From Albula goreensis (lineage: Eukaryota; Chordata; Actinopteri; Albuliformes; Albulidae): a stretch of DNA of 64,000 bases. Below the pieces are notes generated by a model. That model saw only the letters and a program-made list of their open reading frames with translations. It ran no database searches and had not been told where the DNA came from. Within the stretch, counting starts at the first letter, position 1. Every line of letters begins with the position of its first letter. The position numbers and the translations under genes were made by a program. The stretch covers positions 40,214,144 to 40,278,143 of the forward strand of contig CM040745.1 in assembly GCA_022829145.1 (NCBI GenBank), given 5' to 3'. Shown one piece after another: positions 21,010-34,600 of this stretch.

Positions 21010-24000
21010 AGCGGGTCGAGCTTGTAGGTATAAACAAGGTTCCCAAACCTCACACAAGGATGTTATCCCCTGTGGGATAAGCAAATGTCAACTGAGGAGT
21101 AGTAGTGCTGCACTGACTCATACAGCTCTCTTAGGAGGGTGGTGCTTCTGAGAGCATTGGACAGGAACTGCTGTCAGTCAAAGCCAGACTCGGTGCAATT
21201 GGATGCTTCTGCTGAGGTCATGACCGGATGTCATTCCCCATATTTGGATCGTGAATGCAAGATGATGAAAGAGAACTTCCTATGCTTCCACGCCTCTGTA
21301 ATGTAAGCACCACTTGACAAATATCTGAAATCTAATCAATCAAGAATAGATGCAAATGACTGGCTCCTGGGGAGTGTAATCTTTCTCTCATATTTCCTGT
21401 GTGGAAACTTTAATTCTTCATTACTAAGGAAATTCACACTATGCTTTCAGGATGTCACTATCAGATGGTAAGTTCATGAAAATATTTCCGCTCATCGGCT
21501 CTCTTCAAGTGTCTTGCATCAGGTTGCTCCAGTGTGGCACCAGATTCAAAGCTGTATGACTGTCTATTCTCACTAATTTGAACCAAGGTCAGTCTGCAAT
21601 GACTACTTGGTTCAAATTATCACTAATCAAATTCAGACTGATGATAAACACAGAAACCTGATGAAGTGTCAGTGTTCATCTTAAACCTGACAGTGATTGT
21701 ACTATTTTTGGGAGACGTATTCCAAGCTATAGACACCTTTTAAAGACATTATAATAAAAAAGGATTCTGGCTTGTGGTGACCTGTAACTGGTGCACTAGT
21801 GTAGCACTCATGATAGCTTCCTGTCCATTGCATGGTGTCAGACACCACCCCCCCCCCATCTGGGCAGCTGGCACACTGGGGGTGGGAGGTGTTAAAAGGT
21901 GGAGCTCATGAGATTGGAGTAGACAAGGCCTTTAAACCGATCTCTGATTCCAACCTGTTTTTGTTTGTTGTGAATATTGAACCCATGTGCCAATTACATG
22001 AACGATCTGTTCCCATTAGCAGGTGATTCCCTCTCTCATAATTGTACCTCATGTGGTGGCATTGTTATTCTGTTATTCTAAAAAGACCATGCAGGTCGAA
22101 ATGCTGTTTGTTTGTGCTTGAATAACTGGGAGAAATGGAATAGTCTGTGGGTACATGCTTTTCCCATCTGCATTCATGTGTAACCCTTTACCTGTGCTTA
22201 TTATATCTACCAATGGCTGTCTGTTCCTCTCTAAGTATGTCCCCTCTCACAATCGTATCTCATCCCATTGTTTTCCTTCGCATCATACATGAGAATTTAA
22301 ATCACAAGATGCAATGAGAAAAGAGATCAAGAACAATTTTGATGATCAAATAAATCACAAGAGACTCTACAGTTCTGTAAATCTTTACATGGTCAACATG
22401 CACGAGTTTCTGAAAATGAAGAACAAATGTTTCTACCTTTTTGAAGTAGAGAGTTCAGTGGATATGTTCAAAGGCAGTGTAATTTTATATGATGTAAAGA
22501 AAAAGAGCCACGGCATAAGGTACAATTAAAAGGATGAATTAGCTGATTTGTACAAAAGTAAATAACTATATTATTATATTTTTAATGTGGTAAAACAAAT
22601 GAAATTAGATTGAGTGAATTTATGTTTCGTACTCACAGGCCATCGCTGTGGCTTATGTGACTTTGTCCTGGGAGCTTGTGACCCAGGGGTGAAGACGTGC
22701 TGGTTAGTACACACAGAGGGAGGAAGCAGACAGCTTTCCTGTGTGGTCGGAGGCGTTAAAACAGCAGCCTGTCCCCCGTCACCCCAAGCTACAGCCTTAC
22801 TGCCTTGATGTGAAACAAACCAGGGCCAACTGGGACTCTAGGACTCCAACTAGGAACAAGGCAGAGCCATCTAGTCACCTCCTTCACCTGAGCATTATTC
22901 TCCCTGACCCTGGGACCATGGAAGGTCCATACTATCTGCATTAGTATGTTTTCATTTTGTGTGTTTGATTAGAATTAAAGGGACTGCAGCATTTTTATGC
23001 ACTGTGTCAAATTGTGCCTGTGCATGTATTTATGCAAGTACTGTAACATTATTAGATGGATTGGGTAAGGGATAGATGTAACCAGTCTAGTTCCATACTA
23101 TTTCTTAGTTACAGTTGTTACAGAAATTGCGATTGTTATAGAAATTGTAACAAAACAATTTTACAGACCTTCTGGAACATGTATTTCTTGTGTATTTTGT
23201 ATGTACTCTCTTTTACAGCTAAGAAGTAATTGTTACTGTATACATAGAAGGATGATCCCAATAACTTCCACACAATGAAGTATACAGGTGTTAAACTGAA
23301 GAGGGAGAAAGAGTACTGGCACTGGATCAATATCAGGACAATAAAATGGATCAGTGCATCTCTAGTGCTTGCCACAGTAATGCACATGGACATCTGGGAT
23401 GAAATAAACTATCTTGCTTGAACACAACCAGAATGACATCCTCCAGATACATCTTTTACAGATGAATCTGCAAAATAGCCCCAAACAGACAAGCAGCTCA
23501 ACCTTTTTCATAAAGTTTCAACAACAATACAGAGGTATATAATTATTCAGTTACTCAGTCACTCCCCACCCCGACCCAAGTGCCCTGCAATACCAACAAC
23601 ATTGTACTTCTGAATGAGAAAATTAACACACTATTCATCAGAGAGGCCAGTGCCCGTGTCCACAGTGGTTTATCCCTCCAGAGGCGAGTGATGACGACTG
23701 TTAGTAGACTCACAGGCTGAATAAAGTGATCTGTGGCAGGCAGTGGTCATGACACTGTGGCTGACTGAAAGAACAGCATCCAGCCCAGGCACCAACTCTT
23801 CGCCCACACTCAGCACTGGTCTGGCAGGCTGAAGACAAAGCTGCTATGAAGACCACAGACTGCAGCGTACCAACTCAACATATCAGCCCTGAGACATGCA
23901 AAACAACCATCACACTATAAGAGCCTTTCCTCATTTTTGTGTGTGATGTGGAAGAGTGGCTACAGATTTAGAGCTGTGTTAAAAACAAAATTTAATATAT

Positions 24001-24465
24001 AATTTAAATTGTTGAGTATAGCTCATAGTTAGACAAAACCTAAACCCTGAAAAGCACAAATTTTACATGATCATAGCTAAATGAATGTCTCTACACTTCA
24101 AGTTCATTACAAATTGAATAAAATCATACTTGGAAAATGGTGTATTTTAACTTCTAATGTTATTCATAGCTATTTAATCTTTGTTGCTGAAATGATGGTT
24201 AATTTCAGTAAGAATTTATGAAATTATCATGTATGCCAAATGTACTGTTATATGTATGCAAGCAGTCCCATCAATTTTCACTATACAAGTCTATCAGCCA
24301 TTAGATCACACATCTATGCTTGATTTTGTGATGCCTTGTTGCCACAAGGTGAAGAAACTTTGTGCTGTCGACTGTACTTTCAACAATCCTACATGTAGGT
24401 GGGTACAATACTGGACCCATTTCAATCTTAGTCTTTGCACACTTACAAATTTACAGTGTAGCCAC
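21010..24465. other. intergenic, no feature recognised
   Basis: About 3.4 kb with only short ORFs and a C run near 21848. I see no gene, recognisable transposon or RNA. Confidence 0.45.
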
Positions 24466-24469
24466 AATA

Positions 24470-24592
24470 AAATAAGGACCCTTGAGCAAGGCCCCTGAAC
24501 CATTGGCCCCAGAGGGTGGGTACTGGCCTCTCGCCAGCGCACTTAACTGTAAGCTACTTTGGATCAGCATCAGCTGAATAACTGTAACGTAA
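24470..24592 (+). mobile_element. SINE 3' remnant (plus strand)
   Basis: Contains cccttgagcaaggcccctga and gtaagctactttggatcagc then atcagctgaataa, a diverged version of the conserved teleost SINE tail. The tRNA-like head is absent. Confidence 0.6.
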
Positions 24593-25199
24593 CCATAAGT
24601 GCTCTATAACTTCATTAATCCAAGACCTTTATTTCCACCATTTGTCAATATCTACCTCAATCAATAACAGTTCTCTCCAGATCTACCTGAACCAATAACA
24701 TCTGCTCATAGCATTTAGCATAGGACCCTGTGATAGTGACAGTATTTTTACCTAATGGACGTTCAGATTTTATGCTATCATAGCCAACAGAACAGACATG
24801 ACATTGGTTCACTGTAGAATCAAGCTCACCTGCAAAACAAATGAAACTGCCATAATTAAGAAACCATTCCCTAATCGCCATGATTAGAAAACATCATTTT
24901 CTAAAATTTTAAACAGCCTATTGTTTCTGGACTCAAATAGCTAGCATTGCTATTAGGGAGACCACAAAGTGACTACTAATTTCTGCTCTTAAAATAAAAA
25001 TGTCATCTTAGCTAGGTAGAAAGCTACATTTGTGACACAGCTGGAAAGATACCTAGCTACAGTATTTCATTAAAACAGCCAGCTAGCTAGCTTAGCCATA
25101 CCAACACATCTAATGATGACAACAGCTAGCTTACTAGCTCATGGCAGTTTACCTATGGAAATGTGGTTGCTATACTAGCTAGAGTTGATTAACCTTTGC

Positions 25200-25350
25200 C
25201 CATGGGCATCAGTTTGTTTTGAAAAGTTCTGGGGACAATGATGGGTTCAACTAACTAAATGCTTTCAAAAAGTGATGGGGACAAACTGGGTCACGACAAA
25301 AAGTGGTGGGGACATGTCCCCAGTGTCCCTGGCGTAAATGACGCCTATGC
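25200..25350. repeat. interspersed repeat with 'ggggacatgtcccc' motif
   Basis: Contains repeated gtgatggggacaa/gtggtggggacatgtccc blocks. The motif looks like a terminal segment of a DNA-transposon-derived repeat, but no partner end is seen. Confidence 0.3.
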
Positions 25351-25467
25351 CTTTGCTGGATGGCTGTTGTACTTTAGTTTCTGGGTTAGTACTGATAGCC
25401 ACATGCCACACTCTTCATTTCTTTAATAAAAACATATCTAGCTTCCCAAAAGTATTAAACAATACAA

Positions 25468-25580
25468 TATACACTGATCAGCCATAACATTATGACCACT
25501 GACAGGTGGTCCATGGAGCCTTACCACTAGGTTAGCCATTGTGGTATGTATTTGGGACCAGCACAAAACCATACATTGAG
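25468..25580. mobile_element. fragment with Tc1-like terminal motif
   Basis: The string acactgatcagccataacat followed by tatgaccac is a widespread vertebrate repeat end that I associate with a Tc1-like transposon family. Only this end is visible; no transposase is attached here. Confidence 0.4.
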
Positions 25581-25889
25581 ATTCTAGGAAGGACTTGACA
25601 TCATTCTAACCACTGTGGCACAGTGGCTGGAATGGCTACTGAGCCAGGTGGTGGGTAGAAGGAAACACACAAAAATTCAAACCAAAAATGGCCAAAGACC
25701 TTTTATTTTCCCTTTTAGAGGAGAAAAGGAACAACAAAACAAGACAATATTCAAAAACGGGTAAAGACAAATGTGATGGTTTCACTGTAAAAAAGTGAGG
25801 ACTATGTTGGGATTAACTGAATTATTGCTCCTTGATGTGAAATACATGCAAATAGTTTTACTACAATTGAAGGTCAAGCATGAATTAAT

Positions 25890-26078
25890 TAGCCCATCTG
25901 ACTCCTTGCCCATGGCAGCTGTCAGTTTGGCAGCAGCAAGTTCTTTAGACTTCACATGATCATCGCTGTGTCATCAGCACACATTTGGGTATTAACATCT
26001 GCACATACTTGAGGGAGATCATTTATGTATACTAAAGAAAATTGGTCCCAAAATGGATCCTTGTGGGACCCCAAGTAT
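25890..26078 (-). pseudogene. non-LTR retrotransposon reverse transcriptase fragment
   Basis: The minus strand reads GVPQGSILGPIFFSIYIND, then LPQVCADVNTQM and CADDTAMIM. These are RT motif 4 (PQGS-LGP) and the catalytic motif, here C-A-D-D in place of Y-A-D-D. Stops follow immediately. It belongs to a different family from the L2-like element at 26.8-28.05 kb, which has LYTRSLG after the LGP motif. Confidence 0.7.
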
Positions 26079-26544
26079 ACCACAAACATAGGCTAAACAT
26101 TTTCACAGTGCAGAATAGACTGAAAAGCTGATGATGCAAGCACAACATTAATATTCTGTAACAACAGGTAGAGTGTTGTCCTTGACATGTCATATTCATA
26201 ACTCCAACAATGTAATGAAGAAATAGCCAATGAGAACAAAGTAAACAACATTAGTTTTCACTAACTTTAGGTTAGTATCAATTTAAAACTAAAAATAACA
26301 TCTAACTAGGAAACTTAGGAAAATGTAAGATCTAACACTAGCTAACTAGACAACAATAATGACATTCAATGGTCACTAAACATAAAGACTGTGTGTATAG
26401 ACTTACAGTGAAAACAGAAGAAAAATAACAATATGAAAAACCCTCACAAACATTTTTAGAAATATAAAAACAAAGTTAAACTTTTACCTTATTCATGATG
26501 TGAAGACAATATAACAGCTACATGCAGCACAGCATCAGATGTTA

Positions 26545-26704
26545 AATCAACACCCGTGTTGTGTTGAATGTGGATCATATAATGAACACTGCACAATCAA
26601 CACAGGTATGGTGTTAAATTAGGCTTCAACACAATCAAAGAATGAACACTGTGTGTAATCAACATCTGTATGGTGTTAAATCAGGCTCATCCAATGAATG
26701 AACA
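26545..26704. repeat. three-copy ~50-62 bp tandem repeat
   Basis: Copies start aatcaacac at 26545, 26595 and 26657. Each contains gtgttaaat or gtgttgaatg and later aatgaacactg. Spacing differs because of an internal insertion. Confidence 0.55.
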
Positions 26705-26762
26705 TTTGCATTTTACCCTAACAAAGGTGTACCCTGAACACAGGCTGTAGTATAGGTATAAA

Positions 26763-28055
26763 AATACATTACATTATAGGCATTTAGCAGGCACTTTTAT
26801 CCAGAGCAACTTACAACACAAAGTACATTTCTTTTGGGGTTAAAGTGCTATAGGGGGTAAAAGTCTCAAGTGCCAGGAGGGTTAGCATGGACTAAACCCT
26901 ATGGATGACCTGTTGAAGAAACAAAACAATAAACCATTAGTAATATCAACAACAATTCTTAGCCAACAAGATTAGGTTGCTATAAGTAAAACTATGGCTA
27001 AGTGGGGGAGCTAGGGAGGGAAGGAGAGAGGTGCATCCTGAAGAGGTGAGTCTTCAGTTTGTGCTTGAAGGTGGACACACTATCTGCTGTTCTGACTTCT
27101 GTGGGAAGGTCATTCCACCAGTGGGAACCAGAACAGACAGCAGACGTGACCAGGAAGTGCAGGCATGCAGAGGAGGGGGCACTAGGCGCACTGAAGATGC
27201 AGAACAGAATGAATGGGAGAAGTGTAGGGTCTGATGATCTTCTGAAGATAGGACAGGGCCATCCCCTTGACAGCCTGGAAGTCAAGCACCGATGTTTTGA
27301 ATTTGATGCGAACTGAGACAGGTAACCAGTGGAGGTCAATGAGGAGGGGAGTGATGTGGGCACGTCTGGGAAGATTGAAGACCAGATGAGCAGCAGTGTT
27401 CTGGATCAAAGGTCTGATCATTGATTCTGGAAGGCCAGCAAGGAGGGAGTTGCAGTAGTCCAGGCGGGAGAGTACCATTGCTTGGACTAGCAGCTGCATG
27501 GAGTATGTGGTGAGAAAGGGGCGGATTCTCATGATGTTGTACAGGAAAAATTTGCACGCTTGGCTCACTGCTGCGATGTTCTTGGTGAGGGTCGGTTTGT
27601 TGTCGAAAACCACTCTGAGGTTTTTGACGCAGGATGGCGGTGACAGGATGGTGTCACCCAGGGAAGATAGAGAGGTCCAGCAAAGGAGAGGATGGGGCTG
27701 GAAAGAAGATGAGCTCTGACTTGTCTGGGTGTCCATCCAGCTCTGAATATCCTGCAGACAAGCAGAGATCCAAGTGGAGACCTGTGAGTCAGAGGGAGAG
27801 AATGAGAAAAAGAGTTGGGTGTCATCAGCATAACATTGGTAGGACAAGCCATGGGCAGAGATGACAGGTCCAAGAGAACGGGTATAAAGAGTGAAGAGCA
27901 GTGGGCCAAGAACAGAGCCTTGGGGTACTCTTGCAGCAAGTGGACAGGGTGCTGATACTGCACCGTCTCAGGCAACCTGAAAGGTGTGACCTGAGAGGTA
28001 GGACTCAATCCAGCCAAGTGCAGTGCCACAGATCCCCAAAGCAGCCAGGGAAATA
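26763..28055 (-). mobile_element. 5'-truncated L2-like LINE
   Basis: On the minus strand, 28050-27840 reads ICGTALGWIESYLSG, then VPQGSVLGPLLFTLYTRSLG and YQCYADDTQLFFSF. The last two are RT motifs with an intact YADD, in the L2-clade style. The frame continues to 27182 with DYCNSLLAGLPES and LIDLHWLPVSVRIKFK, the typical C terminus. The 3' end at 26763-26815 carries the SINE-type tail in the same orientation, as expected of the LINE partner. A stop codon after HTFQVA and 5' truncation near 28055 make it dead. Confidence 0.88.
27182..27847 (-). pseudogene. L2-like LINE ORF2 C-terminal fragment (reverse transcriptase)
   Basis: 221-codon open stretch beginning at SYQCYADDTQLFF, covering the RT catalytic motif, palm/thumb region (DIQSWMD; LRVVFDNKPTLTKN; VLSRLDYCNSLLAGLP) and the conserved end (LPRRAHITPLLIDLHWLP). 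The true frame extends upstream to about 28050 but is broken by a stop. It codes for part of the copy machinery of the element, not a host protein. Confidence 0.85.
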
Positions 28056-28734
28056 ATAAACTCCAGCAATCTAACCCTTTTATACTTTTTTGTTTAACTC
28101 CAGATTTTTCACCTCCCAAGTTTTGGCAAGATACTACTATTAATTTCAACAGTGTACAATAAATGAGCTGGATCCTTGCACCAGACTAGCTCACAGTTAC
28201 CAAAAATAAAAATTATAGCTGTATTGTGTAAATTTGCCACAGGTGTTGGCATTAGCTACTTTCTAAAACAACTATCTTGATCCGAAACTTAGCCATTTAA
28301 TATAAAAATAGTTTTTTAATAAAGATAACATGTAATGTCACAACAGCTGATGTCTTAAATGGCTTAATTGTGTGAATATGTACTTGTAAGACACATTCAG
28401 ATTATGCTCACTTTCAGATGTTCAATCTCCGTTACAGCAAAAATAAAACCTGTTTTACATTTGGCATAGGTTGCCTCAAATCTGATTGGTGCTCTCGGAT
28501 TTCTGAGGGTGGATTCAGGCTTATTCTACTTATTCTCCCTTAACAGAACAGGAAACTGAATAACTTGTGTTTTGAATCAGTTTTTCCATAGTATCCTCTC
28601 TTTCAAGCCACTTGAAGGCCTCTAATAATTGTCCATTCTAAAGGAGACTTCCTAGCCTGCCTGCTGTGGGGATATTGGAACAGTTCCATTTACTTTATGA
28701 TATTGGTGTATATTCAGTTTGTTTACCATGTTAA
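28056..28734. other. intergenic, no feature recognised
   Basis: AT-rich stretch just beyond the truncated 5' end of the L2-like LINE. No gene or repeat recognised. Confidence 0.45.
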
Positions 28735-28875
28735 CCATAGCTGTATCATACCCTGGGCTAGCCAGGGGGGATGGGCTACCCATCCTTAGCATGATTCCTC
28801 TCAAGGTTTCTTCTTGTCTGTTTCACACAGACAGTCTTCCCTTGCCAATATTGCCTCGAGCTTGCTTTTATGGGT
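28735..28875. repeat. teleost interspersed repeat fragment
   Basis: Contains gatgggctacccatccttag, ttcctctcaaggtttcttct and cttcccttgccaatattgcc. These phrases are typical of one end of an abundant teleost repeat, possibly the same family as the fragment at 18940-19110 in the opposite sense. Confidence 0.45.
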
Positions 28876-31370
28876 GTTAACGTCAGGGCTGGTTGTAAAG
28901 GATATTGAGTCAAACATGATATAAACATAAATTTAATTTGGATAACTATTATCTTCCGAGATTACCAGATAATGCCATCATTCATGTTATATTCCTGCTT
29001 ATTTTGGAAGAGCATTTTAAATTTGAAGTGAAGGGAATCAAAAAATCCTTTACAAATGAAATCATTTAATGAATTTGACATAGCTATCAGACAACAATTA
29101 ATGATTATACTTAATAAAATGCATTTAGGGTAATGTATCACATTTAAAATGTAGTATTCAAATTGTCAGATTACCCTAGTTTTGAAATAAGTGTCTTTTT
29201 TACATTAATGTAAAAATTAAAGTGTAAATCAAATGTAAGAATGTGTGTCATATTCTCAAAACCATTTTGATAGGCACAAATTGTTCAAAGTCCCATGGTA
29301 GCTCATGGTGAAATGACAGGGGAAAAAGATTGACTTTGCCAGAGGCCAAATCTGTCAAATAAAATAAATAAATAAATGGACGGCAAATGGGTGCACTGAG
29401 GTCAGTGGGAGGGGAGAGACAGCAGTGGAAAGACCAGGGCCGCGCTTCTCTCTGTCAGACGGAGAGAGCGGGCAGATGACAAGTAGGAGATGGGGAAAGC
29501 AACATCTTTAAACACTGGGGGAGGATTGGTACGGAACATATCACATAGTAAAGAGGATTAAATTTAGCCTGTCACAGTCAATCGAATATGTCCTTGGGAA
29601 CTTTACTAACGCACACCATGTTCCCATGAACAACCAGAAAGGTCAAACACGTACTAAACCATATTTTCATCTTCATGCAAAATTTTACATACAACTCATA
29701 AAAATATGATAAAACAGTGACAGAATGCCAATAGTGAGAACTGCAATTAACCTGAACATTCCCAAAAGTATGTCAGTATGACAAAGGTGCAAACAGCACA
29801 GATGAATGTTCAGATTCAATTAATTTGATTTTTTATTACAAAATCTGCTGGTGTAAACTAACATCATATAAGTTAGGAAATCTATTCTCCTTGAATACTC
29901 CCTGCCTCTTACCGACTGAAACCCAGCAAAACTATCACATGGTCATATGGCTGATAGCTGATCATTTCCAGAAACAAATAAACGAACAAATAAACAAACC
30001 TTAAATAAGTTAAGAACATAAAAATGTGAAATATTTCAAAACCGAGTTGTGCAACACACATAAATATTCTGACTGCTCATGATTCCTCAGAGATAACCTT
30101 AACATAGATCAGTGTTTGTCAGATGTCATGTGACTTGACAGATACACATTTCCCGCAAGGTGCTGTGTAAGTCATCGGAATGCATCTTAACGGCGTCATT
30201 CAGACCTAAAGAGAACTCTGTTACACCCGGTGTTACAAAGACTGGCTATGATATTGCAACAGGGCTCTTCAGTTGTTTAGATCTGAGATTTTAGCCAACG
30301 GACAGCTCCTCCAACTTCATTCATAACAATATCAATAAACTGTATCACTGGAGAGTAATCTCTGATTAAACTTTGCGTAAGAGTACATTCATACTGTAGT
30401 AGGTAATTCTGTTACTGGTATACTATGACTGTAGAATACACACACAAATAGGCAGCTTTGGCTGTTCTGGAGTTTCGTTTCTAACATGTAACTTTAATGG
30501 GCCATCAAACGTGGAATTTTAACTCCAAGTCGTTAACTGAGAGCTCTTAAATGTGATCCTCTGAATGAAATACTGTCCTGCAGTCTCAATCTAAAGGCAG
30601 GGTCAGAGAGCATGGGAGCATGGCGGGTAGACTGACCCCGCGTGTACGTCAAGAGATGCTCTGTGCTAGACAGCCAAGCATGCTGTATTTACAAAGGGGC
30701 AGGGCGAGACTGTTTGCTGAATTAAAAAAAGAAAAAAAGAAAGTGAACTGAGAGGAAGATTACTCAAAATGTGTTTAATGCTGTATGATAGAGTATACAT
30801 ATGAGTAATTCTTATCAAGTTTTGATCAAGTAAATGATCAAAACTTGAAAAATTCCTCTCCAAATATTTGTTTGTCACAGAAATTATGTTGATTATCTGA
30901 ACCAGTGTTTTGGGTAACACTACATTATAGTACAGTATAGTAACATGGCATGAAATATGGAATATGCATTTTATAAGGACTTGGCGTACTCTGATGAATG
31001 CTGTTCTACACTGATTTAAAAAAAATGTATAAAATGTACAATGAAACTGGAAATTTTTTTTCTGCACCACAAACCCCAAATGGAAAAACAGTTAACCAAG
31101 CTTAGCATTTTGCATATTGGGCTCCTATTAAACATCACCAAACTAAGGTGAACGTTGAGGTCATTTGAAATAATTTGAGCTTTTTCGCTTGTGTTATTAT
31201 CCTGAATTTTAAAAAAAGATATTTAAGCCTAAAAAAGCTTTAGCTAAAGACGTTTGTGTTTTAAAAGATTGTGTTTCTTTAAAAGAATGGAAATAAACAC
31301 ACATCAACAGTGTGCCGGCTCACCACCCACTCCAGCCCCTATCTGACAGTGTAGTGCTAACACACTCCAG
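28876..31370. other. intergenic upstream of pde1b, no gene seen
   Basis: AT-rich with short chance ORFs only. An ORF of 137 codons on the minus strand at 30666-31079 has no recognisable features. Any distal regulatory elements of pde1b here cannot be identified from one genome. Confidence 0.45.
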
Positions 31371-31580
31371 CCCGGCCAATCACAGCGCAAGAAGTCCCCT
31401 GGGGAGTGGGCGGCTGCTCTGAGCTTGTAGTTATCACAGGACTCAAAACTTTTTCATATCCTCAGAGTACTCTCTTCTGCTGTTCTGTCACTGGCTCTCA
31501 CTGTGCCCCTCCTCAATACCTCTGTGAGACTGTTATACCTTCTGTAACTTAGAGGTACAGAGCTTCCAGCCTCTGACTGC
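31371..31580 (+). promoter_or_regulatory. candidate pde1b proximal promoter and 5' UTR
   Basis: A CCAAT box (ggCCAATcac, 31376-31380) and a GC box (GGGCGG, 31408-31413) lie 170-205 bases before the pde1b start codon in the least AT-rich patch of this neighbourhood. No clear TATA box is seen, and the transcription start cannot be placed. Confidence 0.4.
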
Positions 31581-31633
31581 ATGGCTGAGCTTGTGAGAAT
31601 TCGGAAGAAACACCTCCAGACTCCCATCTGCAG
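31581..31633 (+). CDS. pde1b: pde1b exon 1 (start codon)
   Basis: ATG at 31581, donor gtaagc. Encodes [17 protein letters not shown] plus two bases of Arg. The IRKKHLQ-P-I motif is the usual short N terminus of PDE1A and PDE1B2, which supports this start. No second, longer N-terminal exon of the PDE1B1 type was found. Confidence 0.85.
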
Positions 31634-34600
31634 GTAAGCAAACTGAGCTCTGGGTATGAGTCACAGGGAGAGGTGAAGTTGTGTGTTAAACAAGGTTTTA
31701 TGAGATTGGTACCCTCATCTTCGTTTGCAGGTCTGCATGTTGTAGACACTTCTGCAGCTGAAAAAACAACAGAGACCAGAAGTTGTGATGACAGCTCATT
31801 TGTTCCTAGCCATGACTCTGGGATTACAGTACAGTTGTCTTTTACCTAGCGCTGTGTCATGGAGAGAAATGTTTTCTTAATTTTGTTTAAACTCTGAATG
31901 AACAAGCACAAGTATGCCAGTGATGTCTTCATGTGACAGCAAACCATACTTTCACCTTGGATTTGATTTTCTGTTTGCTTTTAGTTTAACCAAATTTAGA
32001 TTTTCCTGTTTCATGATTTTACCTTCAGTTTTGATTGATTTAACCCTTGCTTCAAAATGTTTGTATAGATATGGAACAATTCCCTGACCCAAGAAAGTTC
32101 ATTAGAGTTCTAAGTTGTGAGTTCTACAAACAAAAACATGTTCCAGACGTAAATAGTCCAAGGATTATTAATATATAATTAGCATATATTTTGACCAAGT
32201 ATTCAATACAATGGTAAGCCTTACAAAGTAACATCCTTATGGGTTAAGGTCATACTGGTATAAAATGAGCAAGGCATGTGCTTTTGTTTTGTGTAAACCA
32301 GACAAAACAGTCTGACCTGCCAGATAAAATACATCCATATGTTTTCAAATACTCACTAACGCTGCATATACACACTTGCTTTACACCTTTTGTCTCTCCA
32401 GGAAAGAGAGGAGGCCCAGAGCAACTAAGACATTCACCAGCTGTTAAACAATTTAATCGGACTCGCTGTGCATTCACTAACACATAACTATTACTGCTAT
32501 ATAATTTATATATTTTCAAAACATAGTCCACAAAGTCATTGTTTTTGTCGCATGCTGTTCAGCAGTGACAGCACTAATATTAAATCAAGATACGCGCCTG
32601 AAGCAACTTTCCTATGCGTGCTTTGGCTGTGACATAATGGCTTTTATAAAAACCCCTGCCAACTGGAGAGACACTTGAAAAGCTGTCAGACTCTCATACC
32701 CTTCGGAGAGGGAGGTCTGTCCTCCATTCCTGACACAGCTAGCTGCCAAAATCAGCAGTGTTAACCTGTGGGGAGTCTAGTCAGAGTGTGTACAGGTTTA
32801 CGTTTATAAAACTGGGAATCATATTGTGAAATAGCAAGAAGGGCAATGGTTACATTGCCTTCCTGTAGGGATTCTGCTTTGGTTCGTTTTCTGCCTCATT
32901 ATTTGTTCATGACAACACAGATTACAAAAAGCATGTGCGCAAGAGTCCGTGTTTTTAACTCGCATGTTTCTGGTGCCGTGACGTAAAGCCGTTGCTTATA
33001 CATATCAAGCTGAATCATCTGCCCTATTTATGAAGAAGCGCATGCAGACATATGTCACTGTAGACTCTGAGGTTTTCCTGTCAGAGACCATGACCATCAC
33101 AGACAGGGTGAACAGGGATAAGTATTTTTACCAACTTCCTGCGATGTGTGTTAAAGGTAGGGGTAGTTTTTGCCATGGAGGGGTAAATCTTTTTTTCTTG
33201 CAGGAACTGATTAAACTACTTCCAATGTAAAGTATTTATCAAGTTTTTAAAGTATGACTTATGAATTTGGCATCTATAACATCTGAATCAATATAATTAT
33301 AGAAACGTCTTATGAAATTATGAAATTTTAATGTGTCTCCATGTGTCTACAAAATATATCAGTAACAGACACAACAAGCATATTTTCGAGATAAACAATA
33401 CAGGAGTGTTGCTCTGAACTTTTTGATAGCTGTTAGATCATAATTCACCACCTACCCTTATAAAGTTAAATGTGCTTTACCGTTTAAGGGTTTGTTTTTA
33501 CGTTGGCAAAAACTGGCTGTTTGGATCTATATTAGCCATATATGTTTTCTGCAGCATCCACACTACCATGAGATGCTTAGAGGAGCAGCAAGCCTGATAA
33601 TGCCTGTGGGTACACAGGAAGCTATTATAGAGTGCGTTTGGTGTTAGGTGAGAGAATGAACTTTCACTAGTCTGTGAGGGTAGGGGGAGTGGGGAGGGGG
33701 GGCAGGGTATCCTTCAGTGACCCTTCATATGCCTTTGGTATGCCTCGTCGTGAATCTAGATCCTTCCATTTCACACAAAAAACTTCTTTTTCACAAGATT
33801 CATCTCCTTGCATCTAATCTTGTTTAATCCCATTTTTACCAATTTGAATGAGCCCTTTAAGTCTCTCTTTGTTCAAATGTGTTATCTGAACCTCTGAAAG
33901 AATGAGAACCTGTTTCCTGATAATTTGTTTTTCCTGCCATGGGAAATTTGGCATTAATGATGGGTTGATGCCTCAGGCCAATAAAGAATGGCATTTGGTG
34001 AAAAATCACTTCCAAATTATCGTTTCTGAATCTCAGAACACACCCACTAAATCCAATTTTGGATGTACATACAGCAGCAAATTGCTTCAGGCTGTCGCTA
34101 AAGCAGTCTTTTGGACAGCAGTATAGCGTAATGGCTGAGGAGCTGGGTTTGCAGCTCGGGAGTGGAGGGTTTGATTCTGGGGTTGGGCTCTGCTGCCATA
34201 CCCTTGAACAAGGTACTTGACCCCAGACACATATTCAGCTGTGTAATTGCATAGCATTTTTAAACGTAAACTGTGTAAGTGAGTCTGGTTAAGACAGTCT
34301 GCTACATTCCTAAACAGTAAACAACAGTAAAAAAATACACAAAACACTGATGCTTTTGCTATAATGGGAAATGGGAAAGAATTTGAAATGAATGCTTTCG
34401 GTACTGTAGCTGCCCCAAAGGTTTTGGGTGCAAGAGTTTCAAACAGAGCTTAGTGCTAAAGATACAGCGAAAGGTCCTGATGTTCAAAATGATAAGCTTT
34501 AGTATGCACTTCACTGTTACGGAGAGCAAAGGTTTAAGACACCGGTCTTTAAAGTGAACTTAAAACGTGAGCTAAATGCATGTCCTTTGATCAAGAGCTA

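Noticed and set aside
26545-26704. Inverted motif aacacccgtgttg as a regulatory palindrome
   Set aside because: The motif is not conserved in the other two copies of the local tandem repeat, so it is probably chance.
33030-33230. Possible alternative first exon of pde1b in intron 1
   Set aside because: The 66-codon open frame lacks the KKMWIKLRSLLR-like end of long PDE1B N termini and has no donor in the right phase that I can see.
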